This document shows, piece after piece, positions 34,791 to 46,200 of a stretch of 49,301 nt of DNA (positions within the stretch are counted from its first letter, which is position 1; each line of letters starts with the position of its first letter). The notes under the pieces are model-generated. The model was not told where the DNA came from and searched no databases. It was given only the letters and a program-made list of their open reading frames with translations. This stretch comes from an uncultured Ignavibacteriota bacterium (GTDB lineage: Bacteria; Bacteroidota; Ignavibacteria; UBA10030; UBA8401), in assembly GCA_903958625.1 (NCBI GenBank), contig CAJBTU010000003.1, positions 1-49,301 of the forward strand, given 5' to 3'. Position numbers and translations under genes: made by a program.

Positions 34791-36302
34791 ATGAAGAATC
34801 TTCGGCGCTCAATACGATTCAAACTTACGCTCTACTATTCGCTGATCGTCGGCGGCACATTGCTGGGATTTGCGCTGGCTTCCTACTATTATACGGAACA
34901 GAACCTGCTGGCAAGTCTTGACCGGTCGTTATATAATGAAGTGGTGTGGCTGAAGAATTTTATCGAACCGCGCGCAAGCAAAGTGAAACTCAAGAAACAG
35001 CGGATCATTCCGAAACAGCAGGCGGCAAACGAAAAAAAATCTCCGACGCAATCGGTCAGAAAATCCGATGAAATTGAGATCGTCAACATCGATTCAACCG
35101 ATATCGAATTCGACGCGATCTGGAACCAGATCTACGAACATACTCTTCTGACGCCGAAAAAACAGATCATTCAGATCAAAGACCGGAACGGCGACGTTCT
35201 GTATAAATCCGGATTGGGAAAAGAGGATATCGCGTTCGACGATGTTCCGCAGGACATCACCAAGCTCGTCACTATTTGGAATACCAAAGGACAGCCGCTA
35301 CGGCTTGCCGTCAGCCAGGACCGGACAATGAAGGTGTACGTTGCCTATCCCATTTCAGAGATCAACGAAGTGCTGAGCAATCTCTTCTTCATCTTCATTT
35401 ATCTGATCCCGGTTGCCGTGGTCATTTCTGTCGGAGGGGGCTGGTTCCTTGCAACCCGTTCGTTTAAACCGGTGGATGATATTGCGCGGACCGCCCGTGC
35501 GATCACCGCTCACAACCTTGATCAGCGCATCCTCTCCTCCGGCGTCGACGATGAATTGGGGAGGCTTATTGCAACATTCAACGAGATGATCAGCCGGCTT
35601 CAGCTCTCCTTCACTCAGATCCAGCAGTTTTCGAGCGATGCTTCGCATGAACTGCGTACGCCGCTGACAATTATGCGCGGAGAACTGGAACTCGCATTGC
35701 GTTCAAAAAAACATTCCTCCGAGGAATACCGTAAAGTGCTTTCCAGCGCACTCGAAGAAACAATGCACATGACGGTCATAACAGAAAATCTTCTGACAAT
35801 GGCCAAAGCGGACCGAGGTTTGACCAATTTTGCAACGGACGATGTTTGGCTCAGATCGATCGTTCAGGAATTGTTTGAAGACTGTGAAATCCTTGCTGAA
35901 CGAAAGCATATTTCCGTTAAGCTGGGAACGCTGGACGACGCTCTGGTTGTCGGCGATATTGTCCGGCTGCGTCAGCTACTCTTGAATCTGATCGACAATG
36001 CCGTAAAATACACCCCCGAAAAAGGAAGCATCGAGATCTCTCTGTTCCGCGAACAACGGCTGGCAAAGATTCGTATCAAAGATTCAGGCGTCGGGATACC
36101 GGCGGAAGACCTTTCGAAGATCTTTGACCGTTTTTACCGTGTCGATAAGGCCCGTTCCCGGGAACAAGGAGGAAGCGGACTCGGACTCTCCATATCAAAA
36201 TGGATCGCCGACATTCACGGCGGAACAATCTCGGTGGAAAGTGAAGTAAACAATGGAAGCATCTTTACGGTGACATTGCCTCTCAAATACCAAGTGTCAT
36301 AG
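34791..36302 (+). CDS. sensor histidine kinase with HAMP domain
   Basis: A 503-aa inner-membrane kinase. TM1 is at about residues 12-34. A large periplasmic sensor region with a lysine-rich, low-complexity part (about 60-95) follows, with TM2 at about 200-222 and then a HAMP linker. The dimerisation/phospho-acceptor domain has H286 in SDASHELRTPLTIMRGE. The ATPase domain has NLIDNAVKYTPEKG (N box), DSGVGIP (G1), FDRFYRVD (F box) and GGSGLGLSISKWI (G2). It pairs with the preceding response regulator. Periplasmic ligand unknown. Confidence 0.95.
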   Translation: MKNLRRSIRFKLTLYYSLIVGGTLLGFALASYYYTEQNLLASLDRSLYNEVVWLKNFIEPRASKVKLKKQRIIPKQQAANEKKSPTQSVRKSDEIEIVNIDSTDIEFDAIWNQIYEHTLLTPKKQIIQIKDRNGDVLYKSGLGKEDIAFDDVPQDITKLVTIWNTKGQPLRLAVSQDRTMKVYVAYPISEINEVLSNLFFIFIYLIPVAVVISVGGGWFLATRSFKPVDDIARTARAITAHNLDQRILSSGVDDELGRLIATFNEMISRLQLSFTQIQQFSSDASHELRTPLTIMRGELELALRSKKHSSEEYRKVLSSALEETMHMTVITENLLTMAKADRGLTNFATDDVWLRSIVQELFEDCEILAERKHISVKLGTLDDALVVGDIVRLRQLLLNLIDNAVKYTPEKGSIEISLFREQRLAKIRIKDSGVGIPAEDLSKIFDRFYRVDKARSREQGGSGLGLSISKWIADIHGGTISVESEVNNGSIFTVTLPLKYQVS

Positions 36303-36396
36303 TATCCTATCAACAATAATTTCTCTCGCAACATTGCATCTTGCTATGTGATTGACTATTATTTTCGGACTGATTTCATCAACACAGGAGAAACGC

Positions 36397-37794
36397 ATGT
36401 CAACGGAACCACAGAAGACAACGCTTGCCCGCCGTTTAACGCTTACCAATGCCGTTATGGTCGTCATCGGTTCCGTTATCGGTTCCGGGATATTTCTCAC
36501 ACCGCAGAATGTTGCCGCCCATGTTGATGTTCCGGGATTGATGATCGGCGTCTGGATCCTGACGGGGTTACTCACGCTCGCCGGCGCACTGACAAATGCG
36601 GAGGTCGCCAGTTTAATACCGGAAGCGGGAGGTCAATACGTATTCTTTCGCGTTACGTTCGGACAATTGACCGCTTTTTTGTACGGCTGGACAACATTTA
36701 TCGTGTACCAGACGGGATCCATTGCGGCAATCGCTGTCGCCTTTGCAAAATATCTCGGGTATTTCGTCGATCTCCCGCACCTCGGACCGGAGCTTGAAGC
36801 ATGGCAGCTTCCGCTGCTTGGAAATATTTTTCCGTTGAAAAATATCGGCGTCACCATGGTCGCCATTCTTGCCATCATCACCGTGACAACAATCAATTAT
36901 TTCGGGGTGCAGTTCGGCGGGATGATCCAGAATGTCTTCACGATCCTGAAGGTGGTAGCGATCGGCGCGATTATTGTTCTTGCGTTCTCTTCGGGAAAAG
37001 GGAATGTCGATAATTTCTTTCCTCTGTGGGGTATGCCCTCCTCCGGTTCGCTGCTGGCTGCCGTCGGTATTGCGATGATCGCAACGCTCTGGTCGTACGA
37101 CGGATGGAACTCGCTCACATTTTTAGCGGGTGAGGTGATAGAGCCGCAAAAGAACATTCCGCGCGCACTGATCATTGGAACGCTTTCGGTCATTCTTATT
37201 TACGTTACAACGAATCTTGCATATCTGTACATTCTTCCGATCGGTCAGATCGCGCAATCCAAACTTGTCGCCGCCGATGTCATGAATGCGATCTTCTCCG
37301 GTTGGGGTGGCGCGATTATTTCTGCGATGGTGATGATCTCAACATTCGGCACGGTGAATGCATCGTCGATGACCACCGCCCGTGTTTTCTACGCAATGGC
37401 AAAAGATAAAATGTTCTTTAAGCAAATGGCCGATGTTCATCCGAAGTTCCGCACGCCGAACAAATCCCTCGTCATTCAATGCACCTGGGCATGCATCTTA
37501 TGTCTGACCGGAACGTACGATCAGATCTTTACGTACGTGATCTTTGCAGGGTGGATCTTCTATGCCCTCGGCGGAGCCGCGGTCTTCATATTACGCAGAA
37601 AACAACCCGATGCGGTACGGGCATACAAAGTTCCGTTTTATCCCGTCATTCCCGTTCTCTTCATTATTGTTGCAACGTGGTTTGTGTTTAATACTATTGT
37701 TCAGCAAACAGCAGATTCCATGGTTGGATTATTCCTGGTTGCGGCAGGAATTCCGTTTTATCTCTACTGGAAGAAACAGATGATGAACGCCTAA
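36397..37794 (+). CDS. APC-family amino acid permease
   Basis: A 465-aa, about 12-helix transporter. The start at 36397 follows AGGAG by six bases; the open frame upstream to 36352 lacks such support. TM1 has the unwound GSVIGSGIFLTP motif, which binds the amino group of the substrate. Later come LIPEAGGQYVFFRVTFG, the GWNSLTFLAGEVIEPQKNIPR-type loop (in two parts) and VNASSMTTARVFYAMAKD. These place it in the LAT/APA-like amino acid transporter group. It lies 94 bp after the histidine kinase gene and before a strong terminator. The specific amino acid is not predictable. Confidence 0.9.
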   Translation: MSTEPQKTTLARRLTLTNAVMVVIGSVIGSGIFLTPQNVAAHVDVPGLMIGVWILTGLLTLAGALTNAEVASLIPEAGGQYVFFRVTFGQLTAFLYGWTTFIVYQTGSIAAIAVAFAKYLGYFVDLPHLGPELEAWQLPLLGNIFPLKNIGVTMVAILAIITVTTINYFGVQFGGMIQNVFTILKVVAIGAIIVLAFSSGKGNVDNFFPLWGMPSSGSLLAAVGIAMIATLWSYDGWNSLTFLAGEVIEPQKNIPRALIIGTLSVILIYVTTNLAYLYILPIGQIAQSKLVAADVMNAIFSGWGGAIISAMVMISTFGTVNASSMTTARVFYAMAKDKMFFKQMADVHPKFRTPNKSLVIQCTWACILCLTGTYDQIFTYVIFAGWIFYALGGAAVFILRRKQPDAVRAYKVPFYPVIPVLFIIVATWFVFNTIVQQTADSMVGLFLVAAGIPFYLYWKKQMMNA

Positions 37795-37820
37795 TACCGG
37801 TAAAAGTAGCTGCCAACAAA

Positions 37821-37855
37821 AAACCCGTTCCGATGATACCGGAACGGGTTTTTTA
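37821..37855. terminator. bidirectional rho-independent terminator
   Basis: AAACCCGTTCCG pairs perfectly with CGGAACGGGTTT over 12 bp around ATGATAC, followed by TTTTATTT on the plus strand and TTTTTGTTGG on the minus strand. It ends the permease transcript and the convergent envelope operon. Confidence 0.92.
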
Positions 37856-37874
37856 TTTACGGACAATTTATTCT

Positions 37875-40800
37875 TTAGAAGTCTCCGCCGAGCGAAAAAT
37901 AATATTTCGGAACCGAAAACCCTGCACCGTTATACGACCATGCTACATCAATCTTCAGTGGAAGTCCGAACAGGAACATCCGAACTCCCATACCCGTGCC
38001 GATCAGCAGGTCTTGCGTAGCGCTTTTTCCCTGAGAATCCTTTCCAAATCCGCGGAAGGCTTTCTCTCGTGTCCAGGAGGAACCAACATCGAGAAATGTT
38101 GCACCGGTAATATTGCCAAGGGCAATAGGAAGGCCGCCGGTCACCAGATATTGGATGAACGGATACCGCAGTTCATAATTCATCAGCGCGAACTTTGTTC
38201 CGTTCTTCACGTTGTAATTGAAGCCGCGCATCGGCAGCGCCGGTGTTAGGAAGGCAAAATCTTCGATGTTGACGATCGGAATGCCGCCGTTCTCGAATTC
38301 CCGGTTGATCCATCCGTCCGTTCCGCCAATGAAGAACCGTTGAGCATTCTTTCCAACGCTGACTCCGCCGGAATACCGCAGGACGAATGAATAGTTCTTC
38401 CAGAATTTGAAGTATGTCCGGTAATCCGCCGTATAGGTCTGAAAGTCCAGCGAATTGCTCCCCAACTTCGGACTGATCATGGCGTTGATATTGTAGCGGG
38501 AACCGTTGTTCGGAGAAGTGTATCCCCACAGCGTATTGTCGTGAACAAAACTTACCGTGGGAATAATGAGTTCCCTCTTCTGGTTCGGACTGGCCGAGTA
38601 TTCAAGATTTTCTCTGAGCAGATTCATCCAGGAAATTCCAAACTCGAACCGGTTGAAACGGTCGAGAGGCATCGATGCCGTTCCGGCTATTCCCCACGTG
38701 CGGAAACGATAAAGTGCTATACCGAACGCATCCTCAAGATACAGGAACCGCGCACTGTGATATCCCTGAATTCCATAGTCGATGAATGCCGGCAGATAAT
38801 AGTAGGCAAGCACATAGTCGCTGTTCTTCAGATCGAGAAGCAGATTGGTAAGGAAATAGATCTGATGATCGCCGAGCATATCGCTGAACGCCATCATCGT
38901 TGTTCCCTGAACACCGTAGAACGTACTGAATGCCGCATTTCCATACACGATATCCGGCGAAAAATTCAGCTTATATTTGTTGACAACAAAATTGCTGTCC
39001 TCATCCATATTGCCGGAAATGGATAGCGATTTTGTGCTGAGTGCCGGAACATATTCCGATTCTTGCGGTTTGGCCGCATCATCGTTAAAGATGTAATGGT
39101 TAAAGTCGATACGGACATTGTCGCCGTACACATTTGTCGTATCACTCTTTGTTTCGGTCACTGTCTGCACGGAGGACGAATCAATTTTTTTATTCACCAA
39201 ACGGTTCTTCCGCTTCACATATTCCGTCGGTTCGATCTGAGCGCTGTCAAATTTTTTTTCAAACGGCGTCTTCAGCAGGAAGATATCGAATCCAGCCTGA
39301 TCCAATGCCGAAAATGCGAGTTTATTCCCGTCGGACGAAAGTGAAAGCTGATAGACGCCGGTGATCGAGTTTGTGATCGGCCTGTCCTGCCCTGTCACAA
39401 GATTCCGCTCATACACGTTACCGTTGCCGTTCCGATCGGACACATACAATAATTTCTTAGCGTCGGCCGAAACAACAGGAGATGTCTCGTCGCTCTCTTC
39501 GTCGTTCGTAATGCGCAAGATCGCACCGCTGGCCACATCGAGCGAATACAGATCCAGTTGCTTATACCGGGAGCGGACAATTCTAAAATTCGCCGGAAGC
39601 ATGTTCCGCGAAAGATTGTCGCCGCGATCCGAAACAAAAAATATCGTTTTGCCGTCAGGCGACCATACCGGGTCGGAATCGGAGAAAATGTCTTCCGTAA
39701 GATTCTTCAGTTCTTTTGTTGCAATATCATAGGTATAAATATCGGACTGATACGATGTGTTTCCGACAAAAACAAGCTTGTCCCCGGAGTGCGACCAATC
39801 AACCGTGAATATCCCTTCCAGGTCGATGGCGATCTTTTCTTCATCGCCGCTGCTTACATCGATCAGATAGATCGCATCACGCTCACCGCTCTTTGCCGAA
39901 AGGGCAATTTTTTTTCCGTCCGGCGACCAGCACATGCCGGGGGTGAGCAGATGGAGTTCCTCAAAATTCTTCGTCCTCTGCCCGTCCACCAGTTTCGTAA
40001 CTTTGTTATCGATCGTGGACATGATATAGACGTCGAAATAATCATCCCTGTCCGAAATAAAAGCCACCTTATCACCCTGCGGTGAAATTGCGGGACTGGT
40101 GTTATAAAAATTGTTTTCTTTCACGTGATTGGTCAAACGGCTCGCAAAATCCTCCGGTTCTTCCCGTTTAGCAACATCGGGCCAGTAGAGAACCTTCTGC
40201 TCTTTGTGCCACCGTTCGGAAAGTTCTTCCACGGTCAACCCAAGTGCGCTTTTGAATCCGGCATCCACATTGCGCAGACTCTTCACTCGGTGCAGAATTT
40301 CGGCGATCTTCTGTTCCCCGTATTTGTTGGCGATATAATAGAACACGGATTGACCGCCGCGATAGGCAAAATACCCGCCGAGCATTTCGATGGGAGGAAG
40401 ATATGTGTGGATCGTGGCATCGCGCATGAACATATCGGAATTCGTATCCCATTTCAGCGCTTCGTATTCCGCAAAACCTTCGCTGATCCACATGGGAAGC
40501 TGCAGGCGGATATTGTTCGAAATGATGGATTGGATCGAACCGCCGTAGAACATGTCGTTCATTACGGCATGCACCAGTTCATGATGGATCACATGCCGGA
40601 ACTGGCGGTAACTTCCTTCGAACGGAAGGACGACGCGGTTTTTAAACAGCTCCGTAACACCGCCGATCCCCTCTTCCATATATTCTCCGACAACATTGGT
40701 CTGCTGGAAATCGTTGTGCGAATTGTATACCATAATGGCAATGCGGTTGTTCAATTGATACCGCATTGTTGTACTGATGGACGTATAGGCCGACTCCGCC

Positions 40801-40979
40801 GCAATCGCCGTAAAGTTGGCGATGGATGCACCGCCGTCGTAGAAATAGATATCAAAATGGTTCGTTTGAATGAACGACCATTTGAACGGCTTATATTGCA
40901 CCTTATTTTTTCCAAAGTTCCCGTCCTGCCCAAAAAGCAATGCTGAGAACAGAACGATACCGATGAATATTTTTTTCAT
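37875..40979 (-). CDS. metalloprotease / TolB-propeller / Omp85-type barrel fusion protein
   Basis: A 1034-aa exported protein; the start at 40979 gives a signal peptide ending LLFGQ, whereas the frame open to 41024 does not. Three parts follow. (1) A peptidase-MA/gluzincin-like domain (about 30-270) with the zinc motif H133-E134-L-V-H137 and third ligand E167 in WISEGFAEYE, apparently complete. (2) Six PD40/TolB-type blades (about 285-600), such as SPQGDKVAFISDRDD, SPDGKKIALSAK and SPDGKTIFFVSDRGD. (3) A beta-rich C-terminal region of about 390 residues ending YYFSLGGDF, resembling the Omp85/BamA surface-antigen barrel. It would sit in the outer membrane with the first two parts in the periplasm. 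It is the last gene of the operon with tamB. Role and substrates are unknown. Confidence 0.82.
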   Translation of the reverse strand: MKKIFIGIVLFSALLFGQDGNFGKNKVQYKPFKWSFIQTNHFDIYFYDGGASIANFTAIAAESAYTSISTTMRYQLNNRIAIMVYNSHNDFQQTNVVGEYMEEGIGGVTELFKNRVVLPFEGSYRQFRHVIHHELVHAVMNDMFYGGSIQSIISNNIRLQLPMWISEGFAEYEALKWDTNSDMFMRDATIHTYLPPIEMLGGYFAYRGGQSVFYYIANKYGEQKIAEILHRVKSLRNVDAGFKSALGLTVEELSERWHKEQKVLYWPDVAKREEPEDFASRLTNHVKENNFYNTSPAISPQGDKVAFISDRDDYFDVYIMSTIDNKVTKLVDGQRTKNFEELHLLTPGMCWSPDGKKIALSAKSGERDAIYLIDVSSGDEEKIAIDLEGIFTVDWSHSGDKLVFVGNTSYQSDIYTYDIATKELKNLTEDIFSDSDPVWSPDGKTIFFVSDRGDNLSRNMLPANFRIVRSRYKQLDLYSLDVASGAILRITNDEESDETSPVVSADAKKLLYVSDRNGNGNVYERNLVTGQDRPITNSITGVYQLSLSSDGNKLAFSALDQAGFDIFLLKTPFEKKFDSAQIEPTEYVKRKNRLVNKKIDSSSVQTVTETKSDTTNVYGDNVRIDFNHYIFNDDAAKPQESEYVPALSTKSLSISGNMDEDSNFVVNKYKLNFSPDIVYGNAAFSTFYGVQGTTMMAFSDMLGDHQIYFLTNLLLDLKNSDYVLAYYYLPAFIDYGIQGYHSARFLYLEDAFGIALYRFRTWGIAGTASMPLDRFNRFEFGISWMNLLRENLEYSASPNQKRELIIPTVSFVHDNTLWGYTSPNNGSRYNINAMISPKLGSNSLDFQTYTADYRTYFKFWKNYSFVLRYSGGVSVGKNAQRFFIGGTDGWINREFENGGIPIVNIEDFAFLTPALPMRGFNYNVKNGTKFALMNYELRYPFIQYLVTGGLPIALGNITGATFLDVGSSWTREKAFRGFGKDSQGKSATQDLLIGTGMGVRMFLFGLPLKIDVAWSYNGAGFSVPKYYFSLGGDF

Positions 40980-41029
40980 TCCTACCCCGTTGGTTCTTCT
41001 TCTACAAATAGAACACATCCGCAAGCACG

Positions 41030-43204
41030 TTAATTCCTGCGCTGTTTTCCTTTTTTTCTTTTTCCGCCCTCTTTAATATCTGTTTCCGCAAGAACAAAAT
41101 CAATCTGCCGGCGTTCCGGCGTCACTTTTGCCACCTTTACCGTTATGGAATCGCCGAGACGAAGGCGTTTTCCTTTTCGTTCTCCCACCAGCGAATATTG
41201 TTTCTCGTCGAATACGTAATAATCGTCATTCAAATCGCGCACATGCAGCATTCCCTCAACAAGAATGTCGTTGATCTCCACAAAGACGCCGTATTGAATG
41301 ACGCCGGAAATGATCCCTTCAAACTCGGCGCCGAGATGCTGACGCATATATTCCACCTGCATCACCTTCACGGAATCGCGCTCCGCTTCCGCGGCAACTT
41401 TCTCCCGTTCCGAACAATGCTTGCACATTGCCGGCAGTTCCTTTTTCATCGACTGCTTTCTTTTTTCATTCATCCCCTCAGTGTAATCCCACAGAAGGCG
41501 GTGAACCAGAAGATCGGGATACCGGCGTATCGGCGAAGTGAAATGGGAATAAAACTCGAACGCCAGGCCGAAGTGCCCGATGTTGTCGGTCGAATAGACT
41601 GCTTTTGCCATGCTTCTCAGCGCCACTTCGCTGATAAGATTCTCTTCTTTCGTTCCCTGGATCTCAACAAGAAGGCGCTGCAATTCCTTAGACGAAGATG
41701 ATTGCGTAATGTTTAATTTATGTCCGAACTTTCTGACAAATTCTTCAAGGGTCTTGAGCTTTTCCTTGTCCGGCTGGTCGTGAATACGATAGACGAACGG
41801 AAGTATCTCCCCATCTTTTTGCAGTGTAGAGATATAGGTTGCAACCGTTTGATTTGCCAGCAGCATGCATTCTTCTACCAATTGATGACTCTTCAAACGC
41901 TTTTTAATGAAGATGTCGGCCGGTTTTCCTTTTTCATCGTACGTAAACTTTGCTTCGGGCGAATCAAAGTCGAGGCTGCCGTTCTTCATCCGGTTCTTCC
42001 GCAGCGTTTTTGCGGCGGTCCAAAGATGTTTCAGTTCATCCGAATATTCTCCCGATCCGGCATCAAGAATCTTTTCCGCTTCTTCATACGAGAATCGTTT
42101 ATTCGAATTGATCACGCTCCGCGCAAACTCATATTTCCGCACTCTTCCTTTTTCCGTCACATGCATGAAGACGGTATAGGTCAGACGGTCCTTGTGCGGT
42201 ACGAGACTGCAGATATTGTTGGAAAGTTTTTCCGGCAGCATGGGAATTACCTGATTGGCAAGATACACGCTTGTTCCGCGCGCGAACGCCTCCTGATCCA
42301 ATATGCTCCCTTCGGTCACATACGCACTCACATCGGCAATATGAACACCGATCCGGAAAGAACCCCCTTCCAGCATTTCGATTGAAAGAGCATCGTCAAA
42401 ATCCTTGGCGTCATGCGGATCGATGGTAAGAACAACGGTCTTGCGGAGATCAAGGCGACGAGCGATCTCTTCTTTCGGAATTTCTGACGGAATACTTGCC
42501 GCAGCCTGTTCCACTTCTTTGGGGAACGATGTCGGCAGGCGGTACGTTTGGATCACCGAACGCAGTTCGACGAACGGATCGCCGGCCGCGCCGAGCGTAG
42601 AAATGATCCGGCCTTCGGGATTTTTGTACGGATCGTCCCATTCCAGCAGTTCCACTAGAACTTTATCGCCGGACTCCGCACCGTTCAAATCTTCGGGAGC
42701 AATATAAAAATCGCGCTTTACCGTCGGATCGTCGGGAAGAACAAAATAAAAATTCTTACTCTTCTGCAGCGTTCCGCCGAACTGTGTGTGAGCGCGGGAG
42801 AGCACATTCAGCACTTCACCCGTATCCGGCGTTCCTTCACTTTTTTTGGATTTTTTTGAGACGAAGACTGCCGCTTCAACAACATCACCATTGAACGCCG
42901 TATGGAGCGACTGCTTATCGATAATGATCTCACCGCGCGCAGTGGTAACGACACCGTTTCCGCGTTTGTCAATTTTTACCGTTCCCTGAATCCGGTTGGA
43001 GGTGGAAGCGATGTGATATCCCCGTTGTTTCGTCCAGGTCAACACACCTTCATCGACCATGGCATGAAGAACGTCGCGGAGATCCTGAAATTCGTCCTCT
43101 CCCGACATCCGGAATACTCTTCTCAGCTGGCGTGATTTGAATCCATCTTTCGAGCGCTTGGAAAGATAGGCGATGATCTGATCGCGAAGTTGATTTGTTT
43201 TCAT
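41030..43204 (-). CDS. rnr: ribonuclease R (RNase II family 3'-5' exoribonuclease)
   Basis: A 724-aa processive exoribonuclease. Start at 43204 (MKTNQL), which removes 12 unconserved residues of the longer frame. It has an N-terminal helix-turn-helix/cold-shock region, the catalytic RNB domain beginning near TIDPHDAKDFDDALSIE with metal-binding aspartates, HIADVSAYV, and a C-terminal S1 domain (EFEGIISGVIQYGVFVEIND) followed by a lysine/arginine-rich tail (KRKKGKQRR), typical of RNase R rather than RNase II. It lies 10 bp after tamB, so it is co-transcribed with envelope genes. Confidence 0.96.
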   Translation of the reverse strand: MKTNQLRDQIIAYLSKRSKDGFKSRQLRRVFRMSGEDEFQDLRDVLHAMVDEGVLTWTKQRGYHIASTSNRIQGTVKIDKRGNGVVTTARGEIIIDKQSLHTAFNGDVVEAAVFVSKKSKKSEGTPDTGEVLNVLSRAHTQFGGTLQKSKNFYFVLPDDPTVKRDFYIAPEDLNGAESGDKVLVELLEWDDPYKNPEGRIISTLGAAGDPFVELRSVIQTYRLPTSFPKEVEQAAASIPSEIPKEEIARRLDLRKTVVLTIDPHDAKDFDDALSIEMLEGGSFRIGVHIADVSAYVTEGSILDQEAFARGTSVYLANQVIPMLPEKLSNNICSLVPHKDRLTYTVFMHVTEKGRVRKYEFARSVINSNKRFSYEEAEKILDAGSGEYSDELKHLWTAAKTLRKNRMKNGSLDFDSPEAKFTYDEKGKPADIFIKKRLKSHQLVEECMLLANQTVATYISTLQKDGEILPFVYRIHDQPDKEKLKTLEEFVRKFGHKLNITQSSSSKELQRLLVEIQGTKEENLISEVALRSMAKAVYSTDNIGHFGLAFEFYSHFTSPIRRYPDLLVHRLLWDYTEGMNEKRKQSMKKELPAMCKHCSEREKVAAEAERDSVKVMQVEYMRQHLGAEFEGIISGVIQYGVFVEINDILVEGMLHVRDLNDDYYVFDEKQYSLVGERKGKRLRLGDSITVKVAKVTPERRQIDFVLAETDIKEGGKRKKGKQRRN

Positions 43205-43214
43205 AGTATTTTTT

Positions 43215-46200
43215 TTAGAATGAAAAGCGATAGAAAACACGGGCGCCGAGAATTGCGTTCGCTTTTATTGCATAGTCGGAATTCTCAATTTTTCTCTCGA
43301 CTTCAAACATGAAATTACGGTTCTGCCGGCCAAGCACCGGCACCTGAATGCTGATATTCGTATTGTTGACATCGTTAAAGACGCGCCCGCCGACATTGAA
43401 CACGGCATCCAACAACTCGCCGGTGATATTGATGTCGGTTTCTGTTGTCACGTTGCGCAGCTCCACGCGTTTCACGAACGGAATATCATTTTCTTTGATG
43501 AAGTCCATAACAACACCGGAAAGCAGACTGTTGATGAATGTTCCGCCGATCGCTTCCGTCAATTGGTTCCCCAGCCGATTCCGGTCATAGGTGGATAATT
43601 CTTCCCGGAATTGGCCGGATTTGTTGGAAGACGAAGTAAGTAAAAATGCAATGGCATCATTTTCTACGTCGCCCAGCCTCGGTATTTCCCTGCCGCTTAA
43701 ATCGATTGTCGCCAGCCCGATCTTTAGTTTCGGCGAGAGCCGGTTTCCGGTGATCGCCAGCGAGACCACGACCTTTTCGGGCGGTTCCTTGCAGTCCCCT
43801 TTATCGAGGTCGGGATTTTTACAATGTGTGCCTTCATATTTTGCGAGAATATTCAATTGCGGATTCTGCGGATCTCCCACAAACGTCAGCGATCCTGTTG
43901 CTTTGAATTCCTTGTAGAACTTATAGTTTGAACCATCGCCGACATTGATCGTTCCGGTAAGCTGCTGACCTGCTTCATCTTTTTTCAGCACCATCTTTCC
44001 GTTCAGTTCGGCATATAATTCTTCATACGCTCCTGCATCGGCACTGAAGATCATTTGCACGCGGACATTCCCCTGAGTTTGTATCGTCAGTTCGTAACCG
44101 AATCCGTCAAGGAACGTCCGCTCGCTGCTTTGTGATTTTACGGCCGGCGCCGTAATCTGAAGGAGCTTTTGCACCACGGCCGTATCCACGAACAAACGGG
44201 TCGTATCATCAACAAAGATCACGTCCTCAAAGCGCGCCGAAGAGAATGAAGCAGATTGCTGTGTGGGCGGGAACGTGATGAACGCATCCTGAACCAGCAC
44301 TTCCCCGATGATCCGTGAACGTTCAAATGATCCTTCAAATTTTATTCCGGTCTCCCCCGTTCGCGCGATCAATTTCCCGAAGAATGATTGACCCGGAGTG
44401 CGCGAAGCATCGGTGAGCACAAGTAATTCTCCGTTCATATTAAGATGATATTCGGAAGGAGCAAATCCTTTCAGATGAATGAATCCTCCTACGGCCATGG
44501 ATCCGTCGGTATAATCCCTGGTGCTATTGCTGATCTTGAAATCGGGAAACCTTATCTTTTGGCTGTCCAGAGCGATTTGGCCGGCAACATTGTATTCAAT
44601 ACCGGTCATCTCCAAACGGAATGATCCCTCACGCAGCTGCAGCGAACCATTCATTAAGGGTGCATCAAGCGAACCGGTAAGATTGACCGCTCCGTCAGCT
44701 TTCCCGGACATACGATCGATCTCCGGCACGAAGATGTCGAACATTCCAACCGGCAGATTGGCGGCTGTCAATTGAACATCCATCCCCTGTAAATTTGTCC
44801 GTTCTTCTACCGCCGTAAAACTGAGGTCGATCGGCACGACACCTTCAAGTTCAAAACTGGTCAGTGTATCCGTTTTTTGTTTGTTATTCAACTCTATCTT
44901 TATTCCTGCTTTTTTCTTCGCATAATTCAATACGCCATCAAGATCACCAAAACTGCTGTTACGGTAAGAGATATCCTTCCCTTCCAGCTGCGAAATAATG
45001 ATCGGGCTCTCAACGGTTCCGGTTATTGTTACCGCTCCGTCGATCGTACCACCCAAAGCAAACGCCTGTTCTCTGAATTCGTGAGAGGTGTTGACAAAAA
45101 AGATATCGGATAATGCAAAATTCTTGATGGATGCGTTCAACAAAATCGCTCCACGGTAATCATATGTTCCTTTTACGACGAACTTTTCTTCACCACGGAT
45201 AAAAACCGATGAGTCGATGGTGATGCCGTTCTGCGTTTCGGAGAGAACAAACGGGGTCATGTTTTGGATCGAAAAGCCCTGGTATTTTGCATAGAATCCG
45301 GAAATTATAAAACGATTCTCAAGATCCGACACTTCAATTTTTCCGTCCACCGCTGCGCTAACCGTGGTATCGATGTCGGTTGCGGCAAAATAGTTTCCTT
45401 TTTGATCGTGGAAATCAAAATCGAGTTTCATTAAACGAAAAGCGGTATTGTTCACCTTCAGTTCATCCCCCGTGAACTGTATGTTCACTTTGAGTGAATC
45501 ATTCGGCGAGATCAGCTGCGGCGGAGAGATATTTTCCAGCGTATAATCAAGACTGGCATTGCGCAGCCGTATGTTTGCCGATGTATCAGCATAACTGCCG
45601 CGGGTAAGTTGAATGGTGCCGGAGGAGGAGGAATATACAGTGTCGCTATGAATTATTCCTTTCGCCGTTCCAACAAGGTCCAGTTCCGGAAACCGGAAGA
45701 ATATCGACAGCGGTTTCAGGTTCTTCATCTGCAGATCGTAAGAAAGTGAGCTTTCCTTCAGCGGATAGGTATTTTGTTTTTCTACGGTATCCTTTTGCAC
45801 CAGCAGTGTTGAATCGATGATCCCCCGTTGATAAGCATACACTTTCTCAAAACCGGCAAGATGTGTCTGCACATTGTTCACAATATCGCCGATGGTGAAT
45901 TTTCCCTTCACCTCGCCGTCAACCAAAGGGGACCGCACAACAAGATGATCAGTATTAGTGGAATCCTTCAGCCATTTCAATATGACCTGGGCACTGTCGA
46001 ACGACATTCCATTGAAATTTGAACGATGAATATCGATCCTGGTATCGGAAACATTATTAAAGAGCGATATCCCTTTCCCGGAACGTTCGATATCGAATGA
46101 CAGGTCCGATGTATAATACTCATCCCGAACGATCGGACCAAGATTTAACCCGCGCACTTTTCCCGAAAGGACATACTCCGGAATGTTTTCATCCTGAAAA

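Noticed and set aside
40125-40946. 273-codon plus-strand ORF inside the protease-propeller-barrel gene
   Set aside because: Antisense shadow; the minus-strand reading has a signal peptide, zinc motif and repeat blades.
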